Shown here: positions 40,625 to 50,527 of the stretch, piece after piece
Layout: each line of letters starts with the position of its first letter
Position numbering within the stretch: position 1 is the first letter of the stretch
Assembly (NCBI RefSeq): GCF_035294165.1
Contig: NZ_DATGLN010000207.1
Span: 1-64,000, forward strand
Source of the DNA: Chthonomonas sp035294165
GTDB lineage: Bacteria; Armatimonadota; Chthonomonadetes; Chthonomonadales; Chthonomonadaceae
Direction: 5' to 3'
Length of the DNA: 64,000 nucleotides
The notes under the pieces: model-generated
The model's database searches: none
What the model saw: only the letters and a program-made list of their open reading frames with translations
What the model was told of the DNA's origin: nothing
Made by a program: the position numbers and the translations under genes

Positions 40625-42925
40625 ATGGATCGTGGGTTTTACCGGTTTGCCAAGTTCGTAGGCGCATTGACAATCTTGCTTTTAGGAGGAGTATTCATGC
40701 AGAGCAATGTAAAAGGGGAGGAATGGCACGCGGCTACAGGCCCTCTGAAAACGCGGTGGACCGACTCGGTGTCGCCAACAAACGATCATCCAGAGTATCC
40801 ACGACCGCAAATGGAGAGAAGTGTTTGGCAGAATCTCAATGGGCTTTGGGAGTATGCCATTACCCCGAAGGATGCTTCCTGGTCGGGAACGGCCGATGGT
40901 CACATTTTGGTGCCTTTCCCTGTGGAGTCGGCGCTTTCGGGAGTGATGCGCTCGGTCTCGCCGGATGAGCGTGTGTGGTATCACCGCGTTTTCGAGGTGC
41001 CATCGAGCTGGCATCGGAAGCGTGTGTTGCTGCATTTTGGGGCTGTGGATTGGGAGACGAACGTATGGGTAAACGGGAAAAAGATCGGTACCCACCGAGG
41101 GGGCTACGATCCGTTTACGTTCGACATCACGGAGGCGCTAAAGTCAGGCGGGCCACAAGACCTGCTGGTTTCGGTTTACGATCCGACGGACGGTGAAGAG
41201 GGTGGACTGCAACCGCATGGGAAGCAGACACTGCACCCCGGCGGTATTATGTACACACCGACCACAGGGATTTGGCAAACCGTTTGGCTTGAACCGGTAC
41301 CCCATACCTATATTTCCGATCTCAAGATCGTCCCCGATATAGACCACTCTCAACTACACCTAACGGTGTTCGTTAACGGCCCTACAACCGGCTATGAGGT
41401 TGAAGCGCAGGCAACGGAGCAGAACAGTGTGGTGGCACGGGGTTCAGGAGCGCCAAATGCGGAGCTAACGCTTACTATTCCCAATGAAAAATTATGGTCA
41501 CCTGACGACCCGTTTCTTTATGGACTAACGGTAACGCTTCGCAACTCCGACGGCGCCGTGGACAGGGTGAAGAGTTACTTTGGGATGCGCAAGATCTCGA
41601 TAGGGCCGGATGAAAAAGGCATTACGCGCATCCTGCTGAATAACAGGCCGATTTTTCAGATCGGTCTGTTAGACCAAGGGTTTTGGCCCGATGGGCTATA
41701 CACGGCGCCGAGTGAGGCTGCTATGCGCTACGATTTAGAGACGATCAAGCGGCTTGGTTTTAACCTTTTGCGCAAGCATGTGAAGGTCGAGCCGGACGTC
41801 TGGTATTCTCTCTGCGACCGTCTGGGCATCTTGGTGTGGCAAGACATGCCCAGTGCTGGCCGCCCGGCGAATTTAGACCCAGAGATTTTGGCACGGCGCG
41901 ACCGGCAGTTCGAACACGAACTCAGCGCGATGATCCAGACACACTGGAACCATCCTTGCATCATCATGTGGGTGCCGTTTAACGAGGGATGGGGGCAGTT
42001 TGATACGGCTCGCATTGTCTCCATGATAAAAGAGCTAGACCCCTCTCGTCTGGTAGATAATGCGAGTGGATGGACGGATGAGAGGGTTGGCGATGTAATT
42101 GACATGCACAACTATCCGGGGCCGGGTAGTCCTAAGCCGGAGCCGAATCGCGCCGCTGTGCTTGGGGAGTTTGGCGGGCTTGGTTTTGCGGTGAAGGGGC
42201 ACACGTGGTCGCAGAAATCTTGGGGCTATCAGGGACTGCCAAATCGCGAGATGCTCACGTTGCGTTACGCTCAACTGCTGCAAAAGGTATGGCAGTTACG
42301 CGACAATCCGGGGTTGTGTGCGGCGGTTTATACCCAGTTAAGCGATGTGGAGACGGAGTGCAACGGGATTATGACCTACGACCGCGCCGAGATCAAGATG
42401 AACCCGAAGATCATGACGGAGGTAAACCAGGGCAAATTCGATAATGTCCCTCCCTTACCCGAGCCTGCCGTGCTGACGAAGACCATTCTTTGGAGATATA
42501 CTACTCAGAGACCTGGAGAGGGGTGGTTCAAACCTGGCTTCGACGATTCGGGATGGAAAGAGGGGGCGGCAGGGTTCGGCACGCAGGGCACGCCGGGAGC
42601 TATCGTTCATACCGAATGGAACACGGACGACATCTGGTTGCGGCGCACGGTAGACCTGAAGGCCGATCTTTTGAAACATCCTCTATTGCTGCTGCATCAC
42701 GATGAGGATGTACAGGTCTACATCAATGGTGTCCTCGCGTTTGAGGAACCTGGCTTTCTCACAGAGTATGAGGTCGTTCCGATACGACCGGAGGCTCTCA
42801 AAACCCTGCATCCCGGGCCAAACCTATTGGCAGTACACTGCCACCAGACGACGGGAGGTCAGTATGTGGATGTGGAGTTTGTTGGAGAGGGGGGTGGAGT
42901 TGAGCAGACGGTGCATTCCAGGTAG
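40625..42925 (+). CDS. Exported glycoside hydrolase family 2 protein
   Basis: 766 residues, signal peptide (VGALTILLLGGVFMQSNVKG). Order: GH2 sugar-binding domain (ERSVWQNLNGLWEYAITP... to YDPFTFDITEAL), Ig-like domain (TPTTGIWQTVWLEPVP), and TIM barrel with acid/base E454 in WVPFNEGWGQFD and nucleophile E515 in VLGEFGGLG. The last 150 residues add a galactose-binding-like sandwich (FKPGFDDSGWKEG, DDIWLRRTV). GH2 includes beta-galactosidases, mannosidases and glucuronidases; the activity is not decided. First gene of an operon with GH127 and a mannonate-dehydratase-like enolase, suggesting hemicellulose side-chain breakdown. It overlaps GH127. Confidence 0.9.
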   Translation: MDRGFYRFAKFVGALTILLLGGVFMQSNVKGEEWHAATGPLKTRWTDSVSPTNDHPEYPRPQMERSVWQNLNGLWEYAITPKDASWSGTADGHILVPFPVESALSGVMRSVSPDERVWYHRVFEVPSSWHRKRVLLHFGAVDWETNVWVNGKKIGTHRGGYDPFTFDITEALKSGGPQDLLVSVYDPTDGEEGGLQPHGKQTLHPGGIMYTPTTGIWQTVWLEPVPHTYISDLKIVPDIDHSQLHLTVFVNGPTTGYEVEAQATEQNSVVARGSGAPNAELTLTIPNEKLWSPDDPFLYGLTVTLRNSDGAVDRVKSYFGMRKISIGPDEKGITRILLNNRPIFQIGLLDQGFWPDGLYTAPSEAAMRYDLETIKRLGFNLLRKHVKVEPDVWYSLCDRLGILVWQDMPSAGRPANLDPEILARRDRQFEHELSAMIQTHWNHPCIIMWVPFNEGWGQFDTARIVSMIKELDPSRLVDNASGWTDERVGDVIDMHNYPGPGSPKPEPNRAAVLGEFGGLGFAVKGHTWSQKSWGYQGLPNREMLTLRYAQLLQKVWQLRDNPGLCAAVYTQLSDVETECNGIMTYDRAEIKMNPKIMTEVNQGKFDNVPPLPEPAVLTKTILWRYTTQRPGEGWFKPGFDDSGWKEGAAGFGTQGTPGAIVHTEWNTDDIWLRRTVDLKADLLKHPLLLLHHDEDVQVYINGVLAFEEPGFLTEYEVVPIRPEALKTLHPGPNLLAVHCHQTTGGQYVDVEFVGEGGGVEQTVHSR

Positions 42926-45272
42926 CGTGCTTGGCGCCATCGGCATTTTGTACCTGATTGTAGGCTTGGGAGGGGAAGCGGCAGCAAGCGGGGAGAAGGT
43001 GCTGCCGCACTCCTTCTGGCCGGGAGTCGTTCAGCCGTTTGATATGCGCGACGTTCGACTGCTGCCAAGCCCGTTTCTTACGGCTCGTGAAGCGGATGCG
43101 CACTATCTACTTTCCCTTGATCCTGACCGGCTGCTCTATAACTTTCGCGTTAATGCAGGATTGCCGCATCCGGGGCGACCATTAGGCGGTTGGGAGGCAC
43201 CCGATTGTGAAGTACGAGGCCACTTTGTGGGACACTACCTTTCTGCCTGTTCCTTGCTCTACAGAGCTACAGGAGATGAGGCGTTCAGACAGCGTGTAGA
43301 TTACCTGGTGGCGGAGTTGGCAAAATGTCAGAAGGCGTTAGGGGGCGAGTATCTTTCCGCTTTTCCTACCTCGTTTTTCGACAGGTTAGAGGCCGGTAAA
43401 CCCGTTTGGGCGCCCTACTACACCATTCATAAGATCATGGCCGGCCTTGTGGATGCTTATACGCTTTGCGGCAATAAGCAGGCTTTGCGGATAGCAGAAC
43501 GCATGGCGGCCTACTTTAAACAGCGCACCGACCGGCTCGCACCTTGGCAGATGGATCGTGTTTTGCAGGTGGAGTTTGGCGGAATGCCTGCCGTGCTCTA
43601 CCGGCTCTATACGTTGACCCACAATCCAAACGATCTCGTTTTGGCCCATCGTTTCGATCAGGCCTCTTTCTTAGGGCCTCTAGCCCTTCACCACGATGAC
43701 CTCACCGGTATCCACGCAAATACGCATATTCCGAAGATATTGGGGGCGGCAAGGCGCTATGAGCTGTTCAGAGACCCGACTTACCGCTCTATCGTAAGCT
43801 ACTTTTGGAATCTGGTGACGCAAACACGCTCTTATGCAACCGGTGGAAGCAATGCAGGAGAGTTTTGGGGCCCGCCCGACCGATTGGCAAATACTCTTGT
43901 CGCCAATAATCAGGAGACGTGTACAACCTACAACATGCTGAAGGTCACTCGTACCCTATTCACCTGGACGGCAGATGAGAAGTACGCGGATTTTTATGAG
44001 CGAGCCCTCTACAATGGTATCCTTGAGGCGCAAGACCCCCAAACCGGCATGATGATCTACTACACACCGCTCGCTGCCGGTAATGCAAAACAGTGGGGAA
44101 CCCCTACCCATTCGTTTTGGTGTTGTTACGGCACGGGTGTCGAATCGTTTGCGAAGCTGAACGATAGTATCTATTTTCACAGCTCAGATGGTCTTTATGT
44201 TAATTTGTTCATTCCGTCAGAGCTAGATTGGCAGCAGAAGGGCCTGCGCCTCATTCAAGAGACGGACTTTCCAGAATCGGATACCACCAAGCTGCTGTTT
44301 CGCGTGCGCAGACCTACAAGACTGACACTCACCCTTCGGGTTCCGGCGTGGACGACAGCAGATTATCGGGTATGGGTAGACGGAAAACCGTTAATGTTTG
44401 CGGTAAAACCTGGTTCTTATCTTCCCATAGAGCGGTTGTGGCGCGACGGCGATACGGTTGAGGTGAAGATGCCCATGACACTCCACACCGTGTCTATGCC
44501 GGACGATAAGAATATGGTGGCCTTTATGGTGGGGCCGATCGTTTTGGCCGGCATTATCACGCCAGAGGTGCGAGAGACTTACCTGTTAGATGAGCATGGT
44601 CTGCCTCTAACGGCCGGTTATATCCCCATCAACAACCTTGCCGCGCCCGCCATGTTACAGCCCGTTGCGGGCCAGCCCCTAGTCTACAAAAGCATTGGGA
44701 CCGATCCTGCTATCACCTTCATTCCGCTCTACAGGGTGATCCATCAGGCCTATGGGGTCTATTGGAGATTGATAGACAAGGCCAGCCCGCAATACGCTCG
44801 CTTTAAAGCGGCCCTGGCGGAGCGGGCACAGCGGGAGGCACTGGTTGTAGATAGAGTTCAGCCCGGTGATATAAACTCGGAGCAGGCGCATCATGTGCAA
44901 GCTCACGACAGCAATACCGGTGTTTTCAACGGAGGGCAGTGGCGTGATGCTACCGGCTCTTTTTCCTGGCAATTGAAAGTGTTGCCCCACCAGCCCATGG
45001 TGCTTACGTGCATGTATTGGGGAGATGAGGGGGGCGAGCGTGTTTTTGATATTCTTGTAGATGGGCAAAAGTTGGCGACTCAGACCTTACTTCACAATCA
45101 CCCAGGCGCTTTCTTTGAAGTAGATTATCCCATCCCGTTCGACCTGACACGTGGAAAACAGGGCATCACGGTCACTTTTCAAGCTCATCCCAATGCGATC
45201 GCTGGTGGTGTTTTCCGATGTGAGATTCGGCGCCAAGTATCTCCCTCGCAGTCGGTGCTAAGAGAAAGGTAG
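42864..45272 (+). CDS. GH127 beta-L-arabinofuranosidase-like protein (DUF1680), exported
   Basis: About 802 residues. The GH127 zinc-thiolate active site is complete: E351 and C353 in NNQETCTTYNML, and C420-C421 in SFWCCYGTG, matching the Glu/Cys/Cys/Cys set of the family. TGGSNAGEFWGPPDRLANT and GHFVGHYLSACSLLYRATGD are typical. The C-terminal third adds beta domains. A signal-like segment (VLGAIGILYLIVGLGGEAAA) suggests export. The start is unsettled: ATG 42864 has GGGAGG 5 bases upstream, while GTG 42894 gives a shorter leader. Either overlaps the GH2 gene by 30-60 bases, indicating coupling. Confidence 0.92.
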   Translation: MWMWSLLERGVELSRRCIPGSVLGAIGILYLIVGLGGEAAASGEKVLPHSFWPGVVQPFDMRDVRLLPSPFLTAREADAHYLLSLDPDRLLYNFRVNAGLPHPGRPLGGWEAPDCEVRGHFVGHYLSACSLLYRATGDEAFRQRVDYLVAELAKCQKALGGEYLSAFPTSFFDRLEAGKPVWAPYYTIHKIMAGLVDAYTLCGNKQALRIAERMAAYFKQRTDRLAPWQMDRVLQVEFGGMPAVLYRLYTLTHNPNDLVLAHRFDQASFLGPLALHHDDLTGIHANTHIPKILGAARRYELFRDPTYRSIVSYFWNLVTQTRSYATGGSNAGEFWGPPDRLANTLVANNQETCTTYNMLKVTRTLFTWTADEKYADFYERALYNGILEAQDPQTGMMIYYTPLAAGNAKQWGTPTHSFWCCYGTGVESFAKLNDSIYFHSSDGLYVNLFIPSELDWQQKGLRLIQETDFPESDTTKLLFRVRRPTRLTLTLRVPAWTTADYRVWVDGKPLMFAVKPGSYLPIERLWRDGDTVEVKMPMTLHTVSMPDDKNMVAFMVGPIVLAGIITPEVRETYLLDEHGLPLTAGYIPINNLAAPAMLQPVAGQPLVYKSIGTDPAITFIPLYRVIHQAYGVYWRLIDKASPQYARFKAALAERAQREALVVDRVQPGDINSEQAHHVQAHDSNTGVFNGGQWRDATGSFSWQLKVLPHQPMVLTCMYWGDEGGERVFDILVDGQKLATQTLLHNHPGAFFEVDYPIPFDLTRGKQGITVTFQAHPNAIAGGVFRCEIRRQVSPSQSVLRER

Positions 45273-45286
45273 GTGGTGGCTCTCTT

Positions 45287-46477
45287 ATGAAGATAAGCGA
45301 TATTGAGGTCTATCTGGCATGTCCGGGTAGAAACTATCTATTTATCAAAGTATTGACGGACACTTCGGGGCTGTGGGGTGTTGGTGAGGGCACACTCAAT
45401 GGGAGTGAGCCGATTGTGGCTTCTACCATCCAACATATTACTCCATTACTTATTGGACGAGACCCTCAGCGCATTGAGGACATTTGGCATCTGATCTATC
45501 GGCAGGGATATTGGCGTGGCGGCCCTATCTTCATGGCAGCGCTGGCTGCGATAGACCTAGCGCTTTGGGACATAAAGGGTAAAATCGCCAACTTACCGGT
45601 TTATCAGCTTCTTGGCGGGCGGGCACGGGATGGGGTGATGTGTTATAGCCATGCGGGTGGTCGGGATGAAAAGGAGTGTGAAGATAACGCTCGCAAGCTT
45701 ATAGAGCAGGGATTTCGCGCGGTTCGATGTCAGGTAGGCCCATACGGTGGGGCAGGAGTTATTGGAGAGCTGCCCCCGTTGCATCCGGAGGCTCCGTCAA
45801 CGAGCCTCTACGAGCCAACGCCCTACTTGCTGCAAGTGCCCAAGCTGTTCGCCCACTTGCGAAGCAAACTCGGCATGGAGATAGAACTGCTGCACGATGT
45901 GCACGAACAACTTGACCCTATTCAGGCAGCACGGCTCGCCAAGGAGTTAGAGCCATATCGCCTATTCTATCTTGAAGACCCGCTTATGCCGGAGCATCGG
46001 GAGAGCTGGCCGCTCGTGCGTGCTGCCTCGACGACTCCCTTAGCCATCGGAGAGATATTTACGTCGCGTTGGGACTGTCTACCGGTTTTTATGAATCGGT
46101 GGGTAGATTACATTCGCATTAAGCCCCTGCACGTAGGTGGCTTGACGGAAGCGCGAAAGATCATGGTGCTGGCAGAGCCTTTCAATGTGCGAAGTGCTTT
46201 TCACGGGGCAGCGGATATTGGGCCTGTGGCGCAGGCGGCTTCTGTGGCGTTGCAGATAGCGATCCCGAATTTTGGTATTCAGGAGTGGACACGGTTTCCG
46301 GAGCCGGTCTATGATGTTATAGAGGGGATACCGGAGATGCGACAAGGCTTTCTTTACCCCAACGAGCGCCCCGGTTTAGGGATTGAGATAGATACCGCGA
46401 AGCTACAAAAATATCCCTATAAGCGGGCCTTCATGCCCATCGTACGTCGCGCTGACGGCACGATGCATGTTTACTGA
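45287..46477 (+). CDS. Enolase-superfamily mannonate-dehydratase-like protein (ManD/RspA)
   Basis: 396 residues with the enolase-superfamily capping domain and (beta/alpha)7-beta barrel. Metal ligands are expected in LLHDVHEQLDP, FYLEDPLMPEH and AIGEIFTSRWD; a His in FHGAADIGPVAQAASV and IQEWTRFPEP also fit ManD/RspA. These enzymes dehydrate D-mannonate or related sugar acids to 2-keto-3-deoxy acids; many family members are promiscuous or poorly active. Cytosolic, no signal. It starts 14 bases after GH127, so it probably handles a sugar acid arising from the same substrate. Confidence 0.88.
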   Translation: MKISDIEVYLACPGRNYLFIKVLTDTSGLWGVGEGTLNGSEPIVASTIQHITPLLIGRDPQRIEDIWHLIYRQGYWRGGPIFMAALAAIDLALWDIKGKIANLPVYQLLGGRARDGVMCYSHAGGRDEKECEDNARKLIEQGFRAVRCQVGPYGGAGVIGELPPLHPEAPSTSLYEPTPYLLQVPKLFAHLRSKLGMEIELLHDVHEQLDPIQAARLAKELEPYRLFYLEDPLMPEHRESWPLVRAASTTPLAIGEIFTSRWDCLPVFMNRWVDYIRIKPLHVGGLTEARKIMVLAEPFNVRSAFHGAADIGPVAQAASVALQIAIPNFGIQEWTRFPEPVYDVIEGIPEMRQGFLYPNERPGLGIEIDTAKLQKYPYKRAFMPIVRRADGTMHVY

Positions 46478-46480
46478 AAC

Positions 46481-46500
46481 GAGCGGCCGGATGGCCGCTC
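46481..46500. repeat. Hairpin 1 of three after the mannonate-dehydratase-like gene
   Basis: GAGCGGCC (46481-46488), loop GGAT, GGCCGCTC (46493-46500). No T tract follows, so it is not a classical terminator. Confidence 0.55.
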
Positions 46501-46535
46501 ATACCTATCCCACAGGGTTGCCATAAGAAGGATGT

Positions 46536-46562
46536 AAGGGTAGGCCTTGTGCCTACCCTTTT
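46536..46562 (+). terminator. Hairpin 2, plus-strand terminator
   Basis: AAGGGTAGGC (46536-46545), loop CTTGT, GCCTACCCTT (46551-46560) then TT. It ends the GH2-GH127-enolase transcript, 60 bases past the last stop. Confidence 0.65.
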
Positions 46563-46620
46563 AAGCCCTGCGTCCTATTGGGGCACGGTTTGACCAACGG
46601 TAGTCGCCCAGCATCTGTAG

Positions 46621-46648
46621 CCGAAGGCATGATATTCCATGCCTTCGG
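46621..46648 (-). terminator. Hairpin 3, next to the apt stop
   Basis: CCGAAGGCATG (46621-46631) and CATGCCTTCGG (46638-46648), 11-bp arms with a 6-base loop, 12 bases past the apt stop. No T tract on the minus strand; it may block exonucleases rather than terminate. Confidence 0.5.
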
Positions 46649-46660
46649 GTCGTTTAGAAG

Positions 46661-47188
46661 CTATTCTTGATAGTGAATAAGGCTGATGATAGGGTAGTTT
46701 TCGAGCGCTTTTCGCCCCTCAAGAAAGTCTAGCTCGATGAGGAAGCAAAGGCCTGCTACCTGCCCGCTGGCTCGTTCCACAAGCCGAGCGGCTGCGGCTG
46801 CTGTGCCTCCGGTCGCGAGTACGTCGTCCACAATAAGCACTCTTTGGCCCGGTTTGATGGAGTCGGTATGAATCTCCACTGTATTTGTGCCGTATTCGAG
46901 GGCGTACTCTTCTACGAGCCGATTGTAGGGCAGTTTTCCGAGTTTGCGCAGCGGCACAAAGCCCACCTCCAACTCGAGCGCCAGCGGGGCACCAAAGATG
47001 AACCCTCGCGCCTCAATGCCCACCACCACGTCCACCTTTAGCGGTCGACTCTGTTCGGTCATCTTATCTATGACCTGCTTGAGGGCGTCATAGTCTTGCA
47101 AAACCGGTGTAATATCCTTAAAAAGGATGCCCGGTTTTGGAAAGTCCGGCACGTCACGCACAAGAGCTTCAGCCAAAAGTTTTTCCAT
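46661..47188 (-). CDS. apt: Adenine phosphoribosyltransferase
   Basis: Converts adenine plus PRPP to AMP. 175 residues, full length. It starts LAEALVRDVPDFPKPGILFKD, with GIEARGFIFGAPLALEL and the PRPP loop RVLIVDDVLATGGTAAAAARL. Last of a minus-strand cluster with mtnP and mtnA that releases and rescues adenine from methylthioadenosine. The restriction-modification gene lies directly upstream. Confidence 0.96.
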   Translation of the reverse strand: MEKLLAEALVRDVPDFPKPGILFKDITPVLQDYDALKQVIDKMTEQSRPLKVDVVVGIEARGFIFGAPLALELEVGFVPLRKLGKLPYNRLVEEYALEYGTNTVEIHTDSIKPGQRVLIVDDVLATGGTAAAAARLVERASGQVAGLCFLIELDFLEGRKALENYPIISLIHYQE

Positions 47189-47285
47189 AGAGAACTGTGC
47201 GGGAACTCGATTCTTACTGCCGAGGAACCCGCGTTTACCTCCTTTCCTATTTCGTAATGATTGTTGTGTTGTATTGGGCCGATCT

Positions 47286-50200
47286 TTAGGGAGTTCCGCC
47301 TGCCTTAATCGGTTCGATATGGCACGTCTCTATCTCTTCATAGAGGGCATCTATTTCTTGTTGTAACCCTATTGTTCGATCGAGAGCGGTGACGATTCGG
47401 CAGAAGGTTTGAATCTCATCGAGTGAGAGACGGTGGCCCTGCCTTTCTTTCAGCCATTTCTCGCAGACCTGGTAGCCTCCTATAGGATACTCCCAGACTT
47501 TCTGGGGTATCGGTGCGAAATACTGATGTGCGTTAATGTAAGCCCTCTGTTCCACGGGATCATAGCGCAAGCCGGTAGCCCCAGTCTGTTGCACAAGATG
47601 GTTGCCCTCCCCGTGATATTTACAGAGTGGAGGGTTCAGTTCGGTAGATCGTAGCAGATGAATCTGAACGAGCCGTGCGCCGAGATCGGCATAGCGCGAG
47701 AAAAGGTCGGAACGTGTAGGAAAGGGCACTCTCGGAAAGTCACTTTGAAGAAACGCATAGTATCTTTCTCGATAGGTGGGCGCATAGAGAACCGCGTAGA
47801 TATAGTGAAATATCTCTTCGGGTAAGGGCGATCGTCCGTAGGCTTGCGTTAAGGTTGTTGTTAGTGTGGCATTTAAGTTCGGCGTCCGTTGTAGATCGTT
47901 GTGTTGATCGAAGAGATGGGTTTGTTCGCCGTTATGATAGAGATAGAGTGGGAAGAGATAGTTCGTTGTTTTTGAGGACAGAGCTCCGTGTTCAACAGGG
48001 CTTGTCGTAATGAGAGCATGTGACCAAGGAATGCTAAGCTCTTCTCGTGCATGGGTTATCAAACCTAAGTTCTGTCCTATGAGCAAATGTTGCATGACTT
48101 CTAAACGGGGTCTACAATGGAAACCCCTAGAGATGCCAGTATAGTATGTATAGCACACATCGAAGGGACGGTAGAGGATTGGCACAATGTGCTGCTTTGA
48201 TGGCCCCGAATCGCTTAAATCTTTTTGCGCCCATTCCACTTTCCAGTCTCGGGCATCTTTGCCGAGGCGGTAGGCTTGGCGGGCCAATTCCGGCTCGAGG
48301 CGCACGAAGTTGGTAACCGTGTTCCAAACCTCTTCCGGAGTCCGGTGAATGGTCAGACGGTCGCGGGCGGTTACGATGCCAACGCTGTAGACCGGAAAAA
48401 TTTCAGGTAGAGAAGGGTATCGTTGATAAATAGCTTCTAGATCATTATTGCGCGGAACGAAAAAGTAGAGGGGAGGGGAAGGCTGCAGCGGTTGCCATGG
48501 TGTGCTGTTAAGGTGATTTGAGCTAAGCCATGCGTACTTGGATTCGCGAGAACCCCACAGGTCCGCATAGTATATCTTTGCTTCTGCCTTGCCTTCCTCA
48601 TGGTCTGTCTGCCTGTGTTGCTTCACGAAGAGCGCAATGGCTACGCCTTGTTGAATATCGAACACGTTCTGATCGGGCGAGCCGTCCGGGCAGGTTTCGC
48701 GCTTTCTTGTGTTGCCGTGAAGGTTCAGAATGTAAATCTCATCATAGGTGCGTAGCAGGCTTTGACGCATACCGCGGAATGTCGGGTTATCGAGGTAGGC
48801 GTGGTTTGAGATCATGCCTACAACGCCGCAGCCGGCCTGCTCGATTTTCCACTGGGCGAAACGCAAGAATTTAACATAATCGTCCTGTAGCCATTTGGGG
48901 TTTTTCTCTCCAAGAGGCCGCCCGTCCACCTGTTTGTAGGCTTCAATGAGGCTTCTTATCCATGCTCCTTGATTGGTCGACTCACCGGAATAGGGTGGGT
49001 TTCCGAGAATGACGAGAATGGGGGTCTGCTTCTTGATCTCGAGCGCCTGCTGCGATTCGGCGGCGAGGGCGGAGAAGAAGGGAAGTCGGCTTGTCTCAAG
49101 CTCTTCAATATCCAGAGCATTTGTAAGATAAAAACGCACGCGCTCGTCGTTAGAAAGGATGTAACCAAGCTCTTTAAGAAGGAAGTTCATTTTGAGGTGG
49201 CCGACGGCGTAGGGGGCCATCATTAACTCGAATGCAAAGAAGTTTTTTAGGATATGGTTCCGAATGAAATCGGTAAGGGCGCCGGCTCCGTACCTTTCTT
49301 GAAACTCGGAGACGGCCTGCTGAGTAGCCTGGGCGACAAACGTCATCGTTCCTGCGGCAGGGTCTAGCAGAGTGATATTGTTTGAGGCCAAGCCTTCAGG
49401 CTCTTGGAGACGGTCTTTAAGCAGCCCGTGAAGCGAACGAACAATGTAAGAAACAACCGGTTCAGGGGTGTAGTAGACGCCGCGGCGCTCTCGCTCCTGA
49501 GGGTCGTATTCTGAAAGGAAGGTTTCGTAGAAGTGGATGATAGGGTCGTTGCCTTTGCCTTCTTGGTAATAGCGGTCGAGTATCTCGTTGACATCGGCGA
49601 CCGAGAGAACCTCCACGATGTCATCTACGCACCAGATCAGTTCGGTCGGAGGGTCGGCCGAGGAGATAAATTGAAACAGCTTGCGTAAGACGCCTATGGT
49701 ATGAGGGATATGTTCGGCTGCGGAACGACGCTGGAAGTTATCCGTGGTGCGTGTTCTTGCTGCAAAAAGTCCGTAGGTAATCGTTTGGGCGAACAGGTCG
49801 GCAAAAGCTTCCGGTGTTAGGTCGGCAATGAGGAAGGTTTTGAACGCCTCGTAGAAGCTGTACAGTTCGCCGGGAGCCGCTTCTTCCCGTTTGAGCTGTT
49901 CTTCGGCAACAGTTCGTAGGAAACGAGTTCGTTTGGCCAACTCCGCCGCGAGAGATGCGGCACTATAGACTTTGGGGGTGACAAAACTGAAAAAGCGTTC
50001 AAGTAGCGCGTAGAGAGACGCTGGATTTTCTGTAGGAGGCGCTATGCGCAACGTATTGAGAACCGCAGGGCGCGCGAGAAGGGCTGTCTCTACCTTTTTA
50101 CCGTCTCTGTAGAGGCGGAACTCAAGAAAATTCGTGAGAATGAGGTTCGGAAACGTTGCCCGGTAGCGCTCAAGTTGGCCTGAATTCTCGATTTTGTCGA

Positions 50201-50459
50201 GGTGTTCCTCCGTTGGTCGCTTCGCCTCTATATAGCCGATGATATGTTGGCTTCCATCCCAAACACGAAAGTCGGGGTTTCCCGCGTCTGTGGGGCGAGG
50301 AAGCGCGGTCACTACCACGTCTCGATGGATTGTTTGCGCAAAGGCCTCTAGCATGGCCTGAAGGGCGAAGTAGAAGCTCTCTTCACGGGCATCGCCTTGG
50401 GCGGCCACTTTGGCCAGTTGCTGCAGGTAGTCTTCGAATAAGGAGCGGTTATCGTCCAT
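47286..50459 (-). CDS. Single-chain restriction-modification enzyme (Type IIG-like)
   Basis: 1057 residues combining cleavage, adenine methylation and target recognition. The N-terminal PD-(D/E)xK nuclease shows D63 (NPDFRVW) and E78/K80 (GYIEAKRP). The N6-adenine methyltransferase has motif I LLDPAAGTMTF (about 364-374) and motif IV NPPY at 487-490. A C-terminal target-recognition region (about 650-1050) follows. No helicase motifs are seen, so it fits Type IIG or a related single-chain class rather than Type I/ISP translocases. It acts on foreign DNA in the cytosol and uses SAM. Start ATG 50459 follows GGGAG. It sits alone between mtnA and apt with no mobility gene nearby. Confidence 0.85.
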   Translation of the reverse strand: MDDNRSLFEDYLQQLAKVAAQGDAREESFYFALQAMLEAFAQTIHRDVVVTALPRPTDAGNPDFRVWDGSQHIIGYIEAKRPTEEHLDKIENSGQLERYRATFPNLILTNFLEFRLYRDGKKVETALLARPAVLNTLRIAPPTENPASLYALLERFFSFVTPKVYSAASLAAELAKRTRFLRTVAEEQLKREEAAPGELYSFYEAFKTFLIADLTPEAFADLFAQTITYGLFAARTRTTDNFQRRSAAEHIPHTIGVLRKLFQFISSADPPTELIWCVDDIVEVLSVADVNEILDRYYQEGKGNDPIIHFYETFLSEYDPQERERRGVYYTPEPVVSYIVRSLHGLLKDRLQEPEGLASNNITLLDPAAGTMTFVAQATQQAVSEFQERYGAGALTDFIRNHILKNFFAFELMMAPYAVGHLKMNFLLKELGYILSNDERVRFYLTNALDIEELETSRLPFFSALAAESQQALEIKKQTPILVILGNPPYSGESTNQGAWIRSLIEAYKQVDGRPLGEKNPKWLQDDYVKFLRFAQWKIEQAGCGVVGMISNHAYLDNPTFRGMRQSLLRTYDEIYILNLHGNTRKRETCPDGSPDQNVFDIQQGVAIALFVKQHRQTDHEEGKAEAKIYYADLWGSRESKYAWLSSNHLNSTPWQPLQPSPPLYFFVPRNNDLEAIYQRYPSLPEIFPVYSVGIVTARDRLTIHRTPEEVWNTVTNFVRLEPELARQAYRLGKDARDWKVEWAQKDLSDSGPSKQHIVPILYRPFDVCYTYYTGISRGFHCRPRLEVMQHLLIGQNLGLITHAREELSIPWSHALITTSPVEHGALSSKTTNYLFPLYLYHNGEQTHLFDQHNDLQRTPNLNATLTTTLTQAYGRSPLPEEIFHYIYAVLYAPTYRERYYAFLQSDFPRVPFPTRSDLFSRYADLGARLVQIHLLRSTELNPPLCKYHGEGNHLVQQTGATGLRYDPVEQRAYINAHQYFAPIPQKVWEYPIGGYQVCEKWLKERQGHRLSLDEIQTFCRIVTALDRTIGLQQEIDALYEEIETCHIEPIKAGGTP

Positions 50460-50527
50460 GGCAACGCTCCCATCGGAAGGAGGTTAAGCGGAGGGGGCGC
50501 TTACAAGCCCTCGGAGGAATCGTTCGT

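Noticed and set aside
40519..40968. 149-residue plus-strand frame before GH2
   Set aside because: Overlaps the GH2 signal peptide region in another frame with no ribosome site; GH2 domain order is complete without it.
42702..42863. Upstream extension of GH127 into the GH2 gene
   Set aside because: Would add 54 residues with no ribosome site and overlap the GH2 gene by more than 200 bases; the start near 42864-42894 fits a signal peptide.
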